From Planctomycetaceae bacterium (GTDB lineage Bacteria > Planctomycetota > Planctomycetia > Pirellulales > Lacipirellulaceae), in contig PATG01000105.1 of assembly GCA_002713555.1 (NCBI GenBank), positions 1 to 22,149 on the forward strand: a DNA stretch of 22,149 nucleotides. The letters run 5' to 3'. The notes beneath the pieces are model-generated. The model did not search any database, had not been told where the DNA came from, and was given only the letters and a program-made list of their open reading frames with translations. Below, piece after piece: positions 15,768 to 22,149 of this stretch. Positions within the stretch are counted from its first letter, which is position 1, and the number at the start of each line of letters is the position of its first letter. The position numbers and the translations under genes were made by a program.

Positions 15768-16448
15768 TCAATGGGCACACCTGCTGATCAGCTTCTTGCC
15801 AAACGTTATGGGTAGCTCAACCGCGACCGCCAACCTTGTAAGATACTCACTGCGTGAGATTTCGATGGCCCCCATACTGCCGGTATGCGGTGTCCACTGT
15901 TGCACGTCCAGGAGAGTGTATCCACTCGTATGGAGATGCTCAACAAGATGCACGAGCGCCACTTTGGATGCATCACGTACTAAATAAAACATACTCTCGG
16001 CGGCAAAGAGTCCCCCGATTGCCAAGCCATACGTGCCCCCAACAAGTTGACCTTCGTGCCAGACTTCCAAACTGTGAGCATGCCCCAGTTGATGCATCTT
16101 TGTATAGGCGGCAATCATATCGTCGGTGATCCATGTATTGAACTTGCGATCCTGAGACGTTGCGCAGCCGTGGACAACGTCACGGAATGCTTCGTTACAC
16201 GTTATTCGAAACTTTTTGGCTCGGAGTGTCCGTTGGAGTCTGCGAGAGATATGCAGTCCCTCTAAGGGTAAGATGGCCCGGGGGTCTGGAGACCACCAAA
16301 GCATGGGGTCTTGGGGATACACGGGCCAGGGGAAAATTCCGTGGCGGTAGGCATCCAGTAGCCATTTTGGGCTCAATTCGCCACCCATGGCAACAAGGCC
16401 GTCTGGGGACGATTCTGTGGGCGGTGGAAAGAACAGAGAGCTGGACAT
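15768..16448 (-). CDS. aat: Leucyl/phenylalanyl-tRNA--protein transferase
   Basis: A 226-residue cytoplasmic enzyme that transfers Leu or Phe from aminoacyl-tRNA to proteins with N-terminal Arg or Lys, marking them for ClpS/ClpAP (N-end rule). The family blocks are all present in order: GLVAMGGELSPKWLLDAYRH, GIFPW, WWSPDPRAILP, NTWITDDMIAAYTKMHQLGH, AHSLEVW, GGTYGLAIGGLFAAESMFY, DASKVALVHL and LLDVQQWTPHTGSMGAIEIS. The variation AAESMF for the usual GESMF is minor. I use ATG 16448; a GTG two codons earlier (16454) is less likely. No Shine-Dalgarno is seen. It is divergent from htrA with a 155-bp shared spacer. Confidence 0.95.
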   Translation of the reverse strand: MSSSLFFPPPTESSPDGLVAMGGELSPKWLLDAYRHGIFPWPVYPQDPMLWWSPDPRAILPLEGLHISRRLQRTLRAKKFRITCNEAFRDVVHGCATSQDRKFNTWITDDMIAAYTKMHQLGHAHSLEVWHEGQLVGGTYGLAIGGLFAAESMFYLVRDASKVALVHLVEHLHTSGYTLLDVQQWTPHTGSMGAIEISRSEYLTRLAVAVELPITFGKKLISRCAH

Positions 16449-16512
16449 TAGCACGCCATGTTTTCAACAAGCAAGCAAAGTAATTTGAGCATCCCTGCCC
16501 TAAAAATGATAA

Positions 16513-16518
16513 TATAAT
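16513..16518 (+). promoter_or_regulatory. Consensus -10 box upstream of htrA
   Basis: A perfect TATAAT lies 86 bp before the htrA start in the aat/htrA divergent spacer. No good -35 sits at 17 bp; the nearest TTGAGC (16485-16490) is 22 bp away, so the promoter may be weak or activator-dependent. Confidence 0.4.
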
Positions 16519-16557
16519 CCATACCGAGCGAAAGCTCCTGGGGGGATGCAAAGTTAT

Positions 16558-16579
16558 TTGCTACTTTCGAGTGTAGCAA
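16558..16579 (+). promoter_or_regulatory. Inverted repeat in the htrA 5' leader
   Basis: TTGCTAC (16558-16564) and GTAGCAA (16573-16579) are exact complements around an 8-nt loop containing TTCG. It ends 9 nt before the AGGAGG ribosome-binding site (16589-16594) of the protease gene. It could be an operator or an RNA hairpin that modulates translation. Confidence 0.4.
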
Positions 16580-16603
16580 GGAATCCATAGGAGGATTACA
16601 GGA

Positions 16604-17782
16604 ATGTACGAGGATCCGATGCAGTCCGAGGAGCAGAACGTCGTATCCGACGATAGCATGTCATCAGCTTCCACCCAAACGAGGCCGGTGACTCATCAGG
16701 ATCTTTCCAGGCTGAGACGCTTGTTGTGGATATTTAGTCTACTACTCGCTTTGCTGGTTGTACCGAACGTCATCCAACGAATTCAGTATTCACTCATTGC
16801 TGGAGCCGAGCGTGCCAAATACGATGTGGCACGCGAAAACCTTTCCAGCATGAATCTTAGTGAAGTATCGGATGCCTCACGCTTGTTGGCTCAGTATGTA
16901 GGTCCCAGTGTTGTGAACGTCCGAACTAAGCGTGGTCAGGGTCGTGGGAATGGTATAGGCTCAGGCGTCGTTGTGGACGAGACGGGTTATATCGTAACCA
17001 ACGACCACGTTGTGCGTGGGGTGCGCACTGCCGAAATTCAACTTAGCGATGGTCGGCGTGGTACGGCGAGTGTCATCGGACGTGATCCGGGGACCGATGT
17101 CGCAGTCCTGAAGACAGAACTTGGTGATCTGGTTCCTGCTGTCTGGGGAGATAGTGACACGTTGGACGTGGGGGAGATGGTTTGGGCAGTGGGCAGTCCA
17201 TTTGGTCTTCAGAAAAGTATTACCTTCGGGATTGTTAGTGCCAAAGAACGCCGGGGCATTACGGGAGTTTATCAAGAATTCCTGCAAACAGACGCAGCAG
17301 TCAATCCGGGAAATAGTGGCGGTCCGCTCGTCAATGTTGACGGGAAAATAGTGGGTATCAATACGGCAATTATTGGCCGGTCTTATCAAGGGATTAGCTT
17401 TTCAATTCCCAGTGTCATTGCGAAGTACAGTTACGAACAGCTACGCAAACAAGGATGGGTGTTGCGGGGTTATTTGGGGGTAGGGCCCACGGAAGTGACT
17501 GATGAAATAGCTCGCAAATTAGGTTTGAACAGCGGGCAAGGAGTCTTCGTAACCCAGGTGCAAAAAAACACGCCCGCAGAGAAAGCGGGTATTGTTATGG
17601 GGGATGTCATACTGAGCTGGAATGGCATTGAGTATGCAGATCCCACCCTCATGAGTCGTGCTATAGCGGCTACTGAAATCGGTGCCGACGTTCCTGTTGA
17701 AATCATGCGTTATGGTCGAAACGGTCCCGAAAAAATAACACTCCAGGTCAAGGTGGCTGCACGTCCGCGTGATTCGTTGTAA
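16604..17782 (+). CDS. HtrA/DegP-like membrane-anchored serine protease with one PDZ domain
   Basis: A 392-residue envelope protease that would cut misfolded proteins outside the cytoplasmic membrane. An N-terminal cytoplasmic tail (1-39) is followed by one transmembrane helix (about 40-58, LWIFSLLLALLVVPNVI). The trypsin-like domain (about 85-280) has the full triad: H135 in TNDHVV, D165 in GTDVAVLK and S238 in GNSGGPL. One PDZ domain follows (about 283-385, GYLGVGPTEV and GVFVTQVQKNTPAEKAGI). One transmembrane helix and one PDZ match DegS/HtrA-type organisation rather than two-PDZ DegP. The start at 16604 is supported by an AGGAGG ribosome-binding site 9 nt upstream. dnaG begins 116 bp downstream in the same direction. 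Confidence 0.93.
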   Translation: MYEDPMQSEEQNVVSDDSMSSASTQTRPVTHQDLSRLRRLLWIFSLLLALLVVPNVIQRIQYSLIAGAERAKYDVARENLSSMNLSEVSDASRLLAQYVGPSVVNVRTKRGQGRGNGIGSGVVVDETGYIVTNDHVVRGVRTAEIQLSDGRRGTASVIGRDPGTDVAVLKTELGDLVPAVWGDSDTLDVGEMVWAVGSPFGLQKSITFGIVSAKERRGITGVYQEFLQTDAAVNPGNSGGPLVNVDGKIVGINTAIIGRSYQGISFSIPSVIAKYSYEQLRKQGWVLRGYLGVGPTEVTDEIARKLGLNSGQGVFVTQVQKNTPAEKAGIVMGDVILSWNGIEYADPTLMSRAIAATEIGADVPVEIMRYGRNGPEKITLQVKVAARPRDSL

Positions 17783-17898
17783 TTCAATGGGAGGGAAACA
17801 CAGGACGAAGGAGTCACTTGCACTCACCACTTGGCGAATATTTATTCTCCGACCCCATCACACATCATTTTTTAATACCCAACACAAGAATCCTTCCT

Positions 17899-19848
17899 AT
17901 GCCACTTACTGACTTGCAGGATGCAAAAGAACAAGTTCGTCAAGCGATAGACATCGTTGATCTGGCGAATGGCTATATGGCGCTGCGCAGACAAGGTCGG
18001 GGTTATGTAGCCGTTTGTCCCTGGCATGACGACACGCGACCCAGCTTGCAGGTCAATCCAGATCGGCAATCCTTTAAATGCTGGGTATGCAATATCGGCG
18101 GGGATATTTTCAGCTTCATCATGCGTATGGAAGGGCTGGATTTTCGTGAAGCCCTGGAAATGCTGGCCGACCGAGCTGGTATCGAACTGGCCCCGGCGAA
18201 ACGCCATTCAGGACAGTCTAGTGAGTTTGAGCGGCGCAATCTGCTGCGCGCCGTGGCTTGGGCCGAGGAGCAGTTCCACCGATGCTTGATCAAAGATCCT
18301 GAGGCCGAGGCAGCACGTAATTATTTAACCAGTAGAGGTATCCAGCAGGAAACAACAGAAAAATTCCAGCTGGGATTTGCTCCCAACCGTTGGGACTGGC
18401 TACTGGAACAATCGCAGGTAACCGATCTATCACCGGCGGTACTTGAACGCGTCGGATTGGTTGCCCGCCGCCAGAATGGCCCCGGATTCTATGATCGTTT
18501 TCGTGGTCGATTGATTTTCCCAATTCGCGACACACGTTCGCGCCCCATTGCTTTCGGGGGGCGCATCCTTCCGGGAATGGGCAACAAGGATTCCGATCGA
18601 ACAGAAGCAAAATACATTAACAGCCCCGAAACACCCTTGTTCAACAAAAGTAGCCAACTCTACGCTCTCGATCTCGCCAAAGACGGTATTGCCCAGCAGA
18701 AATGTATTGTCATTATGGAGGGCTACACAGATGTGATCATGGCGCATCAGCATGGCATCGATCATGCGGTAGCCGTATTGGGAACAGCATTGGGGGACAA
18801 GCATGTTCCGCTGTTGCGCCGTTTTACTGATAGCATCACGCTCGTTTTGGATGGAGACGATGCGGGACAGAGTCGTACAATGCAGATTCTGGACGAGTTG
18901 CTAGCACTCTTTGTGGCGCAAGAAATAGATTTGCGGATTCTGACCTTGCCTCAAGGGGCCGATCCATGTGATGTTATTGCATCGCAAGGAAGCGAGTCTT
19001 TTAGGCAATTGTTGTCGACTGCGGTCGACGCCCTCGAACATAAGATTACTGCTGTGACCAAAGGATTGGTATTAGATTCTGATAAAGTCCACGGGTCCCA
19101 AGTCCCGGGTACGCATGCTTCAGCACAAGCCGTAGAAGAGATACTGGGGACACTGGTTCGCGCTTTTCCAAAGGCCAGCAGTGCCACTTCGGTGTCTTTG
19201 GTGCGAGAGCAACAAGTGATGTCTCGTATATCACGTCAGTTTGGCATTACAGAAGAAACGATCCGCACAAGATTGGGTGCCAAACGGCGGGATCTAGCTG
19301 CCAAGCAACGCAAAACTTCTGTGAGTCGTTCTCATGAGATGAAGTCTGTATCGGAGCATCACATATCCGATGAAAGTTTTTCTTCTCAGCCTCTTTTAGC
19401 ATGGGATAAAGAACTCATTGAGTTGTTGTTGCACCATCCTCAAGTAGTGACTCATCTGGCGGATAAGCTAGCGCCCGAAAAAATACAAAATGCTTTTTGC
19501 CGGAATCTTTATGTTAATGCCTTGCGGATGATGGAGTCAGGACAGACAGCAACCTATGAGCAATTGATGCTATTGACCGATGATGTGCACGAAAAAAACT
19601 TGTTAGTGGAATGCGATGAGACTGGAAAAAATAAAGCCGTCAAAGATGCAATGTGGAGTGCAAATGATTTGATCGAGCGGCTGAACGAACAAGAGTTGGA
19701 ATCGCGCCAAAATGAGCAGCGGGCTTTTTTTCATCAAAAGGCTTTGCTGCCTCAGCAAGAAGATGAAAAATTAGACAATTTTTTTAAGGAGCTAGCACAA
19801 CAGCAAAAGAAAGGCCGTCAGACAGGTTCTTCGCCCACGGATGGGTGA
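17899..19848 (+). CDS. dnaG: DNA primase DnaG
   Basis: A 649-residue primase that lays RNA primers at the replication fork. The CHC2 zinc-binding domain has C40, H43, C61 and C64 ([10 protein letters not shown], then [15 protein letters not shown]). The catalytic core follows, with the TOPRIM acidic residue E274 in [10 protein letters not shown] and the D318-G-D-D motif (LDGDDAGQ). The C-terminal part (about 450-649) should be the DnaB-interacting domain and contains a Gln-rich end. ATG 17899 fits the family N-terminus ([18 protein letters not shown] start), but has no Shine-Dalgarno. An in-frame TTG at 17818 sits 4 nt after a good AAGGAG (17808-17813) and would add 27 residues of non-family character. 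It is followed by rpoD, a conserved gene pair. Confidence 0.93.
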   Translation: MPLTDLQDAKEQVRQAIDIVDLANGYMALRRQGRGYVAVCPWHDDTRPSLQVNPDRQSFKCWVCNIGGDIFSFIMRMEGLDFREALEMLADRAGIELAPAKRHSGQSSEFERRNLLRAVAWAEEQFHRCLIKDPEAEAARNYLTSRGIQQETTEKFQLGFAPNRWDWLLEQSQVTDLSPAVLERVGLVARRQNGPGFYDRFRGRLIFPIRDTRSRPIAFGGRILPGMGNKDSDRTEAKYINSPETPLFNKSSQLYALDLAKDGIAQQKCIVIMEGYTDVIMAHQHGIDHAVAVLGTALGDKHVPLLRRFTDSITLVLDGDDAGQSRTMQILDELLALFVAQEIDLRILTLPQGADPCDVIASQGSESFRQLLSTAVDALEHKITAVTKGLVLDSDKVHGSQVPGTHASAQAVEEILGTLVRAFPKASSATSVSLVREQQVMSRISRQFGITEETIRTRLGAKRRDLAAKQRKTSVSRSHEMKSVSEHHISDESFSSQPLLAWDKELIELLLHHPQVVTHLADKLAPEKIQNAFCRNLYVNALRMMESGQTATYEQLMLLTDDVHEKNLLVECDETGKNKAVKDAMWSANDLIERLNEQELESRQNEQRAFFHQKALLPQQEDEKLDNFFKELAQQQKKGRQTGSSPTDG

Positions 19849-19896
19849 TATGTTCGGACGGTTTCCCGATGTCTTTTCCATATGCACAGGAAGTGC

Positions 19897-19904
19897 AGGA
19901 GGAG
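19897..19904 (+). promoter_or_regulatory. Strong ribosome-binding site that decides the rpoD start
   Basis: AGGAGGAG lies 5 nt before the ATG at 19910. Earlier in-frame ATGs at 19841 and 19850, overlapping or abutting the dnaG stop, have no comparable site, so 19910 is chosen. Confidence 0.75.
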
Positions 19905-19909
19905 TTTTG

Positions 19910-21655
19910 ATGACACCCGCAATAAAAACCCCTACCAATTTGAGTCTTGATTCGCAGCAATCCGTCTCAGGAAAAATATCCTTTAGTGAACTTGTCAGTC
20001 TTGCAAAATCGCAAGGTTTCATAACCTATCTTCAGGCGAATGATTTTTTGCCAGATGAAGCGAACGATTCCCACCAGGTCCAATTGCTTCTCGAGTTGTC
20101 CGAATGCATGGGGATCGATTTTGTAGAAGGATCCGATTCGACGCCCCGCACGATCAAAGAAGAATCCAGTGATGCCGATGCGCAGCGTGAAAGTTTGTTT
20201 GCTGCCGATTTGCCCAAGTTGACGGATGATCCGATACGGATGTATCTGTCACAAATGTGTCGGATCCCATTGCTCACGCGTGACGAAGAAGTCACTCTTG
20301 CTAAAAAAATCGAGTTGTCCCGTAAGCGTTTCCGTAGAAATTTGTTGCGGTCGTTTTTTGCCTTGGAAGCAACGTGCGAGACCTTATCAAAAGTGCACTC
20401 TGGCGAATTGCCATTTGACCGGACGATCAAAGTGTCACTTACCGAAAGGCTAACCAAAGAACAAATTTCGGCCCGATTGCCAATGAACCTGCCAACACTC
20501 AAGCATCTCATGCACGCACAGCGCGGACTCTTTGCCACGCTGATCAGTCATTCTGCTACTCCCGAAGCAAAACGTAGTGCCCGTCAGGATTACCTTCGTA
20601 ATCGTGGTAAAATGCTTTCATTGGTTGAGGAATTGAGTTTACGAACACGCCGTGTTCAGCCTTTAATGCAGGAACTGGAAGGGCTGTCGCGACGTATGGA
20701 CTACTTGCAGGGGCATCTGAAACAGCTAAAGGCAGAAGGGGCTTCTGTAAATCGTATTACTCTAGCACGTCAAGAGCTAAAAGCGTTGATGATGAAAACG
20801 CTAGAAAGCCCCAGTAGCTTACGGAAGCGTTGTCAGGGGTTGCGGAAGCAACTCAAAGAGTTCGACCGCGTCAAACGCGAACTTTCGAGTAGCAATTTGC
20901 GATTGGTTGTTTCGATCGCTAAAAAGTATCGTAATCGCGGTATGAGCTTCCTGGATTTGATTCAAGAGGGCAACACGGGCTTGATGCGTGCTGTAGACAA
21001 GTACGAATACCGACGTGGTTTCAAATTTTCAACCTACGCCACATGGTGGATTCGTCAGGCAATAACACGTGCTGTAGCAGATCAGGCGAGAACGATTCGT
21101 ATTCCTGTACATATGATCGATGTGCTCAGCAAATTGCAGCAAACGGCCAAGCGGCTTCAACACGAGTTGGGACGATTGCCAACTCACGAAGAAACGGCCG
21201 ATGCGGCGGGGGTCGATCTGGATGAAAGCCTGCATGTGCTTGATATTGGCCGTACTCCGGTTAGCCTGGATCGCCCCATTGGGGAGAGTGAGGATTGTAG
21301 CTTTGGTGAATTTGTAGAAGACTCGCATGCTGACAACCCGTTGGATCTAGCGAACAACGGTCTGTTGCGTGAAAAAATCGATGAACTTCTTAAGACCCTG
21401 ACGTATCGGGAGCGAGAAATTGTACGTTTAAGGTACGGGTTGGCGGATGGATACTGCTACACGCTGGAAGAGGTAGGAAGGATATTTAAAGTCACCCGCG
21501 AACGTGTGCGTCAGATAGAGGCCAAAGCAGTCGCCAAACTGCAGCACCCTGTTCGTAGCTCCGAGTTGTCAGAGTATGTAGTGGATAGCCCGATTCCCGA
21601 CGAAGAAGAGGTTTGGGCCGATATTCCCTCGGAGGAGATACTCGCAGCTGCCTAG
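19910..21655 (+). CDS. rpoD: Primary sigma factor RpoD (sigma-70)
   Basis: A 581-residue housekeeping sigma factor that directs RNA polymerase to -10/-35 promoters. A region-1.1-like helical segment ([19 protein letters not shown], about 25-70) precedes region 1.2 ([20 protein letters not shown], from 106). A non-conserved stretch (about 140-323) is followed by region 2 ([69 protein letters not shown] to about 400), region 3, and region 4 with the helix-turn-helix ([15 protein letters not shown], then [17 protein letters not shown], about 529-546). All core parts are intact. It lies 61 bp after dnaG and is closed by a strong terminator. The non-conserved region is somewhat shorter than in E. 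coli. Confidence 0.96.
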   Translation: MTPAIKTPTNLSLDSQQSVSGKISFSELVSLAKSQGFITYLQANDFLPDEANDSHQVQLLLELSECMGIDFVEGSDSTPRTIKEESSDADAQRESLFAADLPKLTDDPIRMYLSQMCRIPLLTRDEEVTLAKKIELSRKRFRRNLLRSFFALEATCETLSKVHSGELPFDRTIKVSLTERLTKEQISARLPMNLPTLKHLMHAQRGLFATLISHSATPEAKRSARQDYLRNRGKMLSLVEELSLRTRRVQPLMQELEGLSRRMDYLQGHLKQLKAEGASVNRITLARQELKALMMKTLESPSSLRKRCQGLRKQLKEFDRVKRELSSSNLRLVVSIAKKYRNRGMSFLDLIQEGNTGLMRAVDKYEYRRGFKFSTYATWWIRQAITRAVADQARTIRIPVHMIDVLSKLQQTAKRLQHELGRLPTHEETADAAGVDLDESLHVLDIGRTPVSLDRPIGESEDCSFGEFVEDSHADNPLDLANNGLLREKIDELLKTLTYREREIVRLRYGLADGYCYTLEEVGRIFKVTRERVRQIEAKAVAKLQHPVRSSELSEYVVDSPIPDEEEVWADIPSEEILAAA

Positions 21656-21680
21656 CGAGTGAACCGAGACGTTCTAGAGA

Positions 21681-21712
21681 AAAGGTCCTCGTCTTTTGGC
21701 GGGGGCCTTTTT
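21681..21712 (+). terminator. Intrinsic terminator of the dnaG-rpoD unit
   Basis: An 11-bp stem with two G-T wobbles (21681-21691 with 21700-21710) encloses an 8-nt loop and runs into a five-T tract (21708-21712), 25 bp after the rpoD stop. Confidence 0.85.
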
Positions 21713-21865
21713 CTATGCCTTATCGAAAATGAAATCGTCGCTACAATAGTATTTATGAGGCGTGGTGGAGAGAAGTGGGGGGCGGGGTTGTGTTCCCACT
21801 CTAGCTTGATCAATCTAACGAACCAATGGCTTTCAGCGATAAGGCCTGTAAAAAAAGGACAGTCA

Positions 21866-22149
21866 ATGGCGGTTTCTACCGGGGTGCTCCGTGAGTTGCA
21901 TCGTATCCACTCTCAGCTTAGTGACCTTCGCGAACGTCTGGCTCGCGGTCCTCGCCGTGTGCAGGCCCACCAGGTTAATGTTTCAAAGCAACAGGATTCA
22001 CTGGCCAATGCGCAAGAAATGGTCAAACAAACAAAGAAAGCTGTCGATCAGAAGCAGCTGGATTTGAAGGCAGGGGAGAATAAGGTTCTGGATCTGAAGG
22101 CAAAGCTCAATGGTTGCAGTAGTAATAAAGAATATCAAACGTTATTGGA
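21866..22149 (+). CDS. N-terminal part of a coiled-coil/C4 zinc-ribbon protein (3' end outside window)
   Basis: The frame from ATG 21866 stays open to the last base (94 codons). An AAGGA ribosome-binding site lies 6 nt upstream. The visible part (VLRELHRIHSQLSDLRERLA, QDSLANAQEMVKQTKKA, DQKQLDLKAGENKVLDLKAK, SSNKEYQTLL) is a long helical hairpin typical of the CT398-like family, in which a C-terminal C4 zinc ribbon follows the coiled coil. The KLNGCSSNKEYQ turn is a hallmark phrase of this family as I recall it. The function is uncertain; relatives are often mis-annotated as phospholipase in planctomycetes. A TACAAT box at 21742-21747 may serve as its -10 element. Confidence 0.75.
   Translation, partial: MAVSTGVLRELHRIHSQLSDLRERLARGPRRVQAHQVNVSKQQDSLANAQEMVKQTKKAVDQKQLDLKAGENKVLDLKAKLNGCSSNKEYQTLL

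Noticed and set aside
15609..15815. 68-codon plus-strand frame ending inside the aat gene
   Set aside because: Its first residues are the tail of the hydrolase remnant, and the rest is antisense or spacer without protein-like features.

Overview
The window reads as ordinary, gene-dense chromosome from a planctomycete, most likely a Pirellulales/Rhodopirellula-like lineage. This is an inference from several things seen together: secreted proteins of planctomycete style (a beta-helix surface protein, a glycine-zipper lipoprotein, proteins with pilin-like tails), frequent starts without a Shine-Dalgarno sequence, a dnaG-rpoD pair followed by a coiled-coil/zinc-ribbon gene, and common dispersed intergenic repeats. 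No rRNA, tRNA, CRISPR array, insertion sequence, phage or conjugation gene was seen.

Layout. 1-3578 (+): the C-terminal end of a large acidic beta-helix surface protein, then a small protein with three zinc-binding sites including a DksA/TraR-type finger, then rlmKL (23S rRNA methyltransferase). 3579-4045: repeat-rich spacer. 8056-4046 (-): glycine-zipper lipoprotein, cinA, nadE, all in one direction; cinA keeps its N-terminal domain, but its NMN-amidase domain has lost the signature motifs. 8057-8661: long spacer with a structured element ending in a clear intrinsic terminator, a candidate small RNA or leader. 8662-12180 (+): plant-like cystathionine gamma-synthase, a second trans-sulfuration PLP enzyme (gamma-lyase type) and a TIM-barrel sugar isomerase-like protein. 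12516-14355 (+): two secreted proteins of unknown function. 14379-15632: degenerate tandem repeats with a 12-G run, then a heavily decayed pseudogene of the membrane-anchored alpha/beta-hydrolase_9 family. 16448-15768 (-): aat. 16604-21655 (+): HtrA-like protease, DnaG primase and primary sigma factor RpoD, closed by a strong terminator. 21866-end (+): start of a coiled-coil/zinc-ribbon protein.

The genes fall into working groups: information processing (rlmKL, dnaG, rpoD), NAD metabolism (nadE with cinA), methionine/cysteine trans-sulfuration (the tandem PLP enzymes) and protein quality control (aat and htrA, divergently transcribed). I found no convincing new multi-gene system. The items most worth a second look are the candidate structured RNA at about 8295-8441, the triple-zinc protein at 886-1350, the degenerate CinA C-terminus, and the multi-lesion hydrolase pseudogene.
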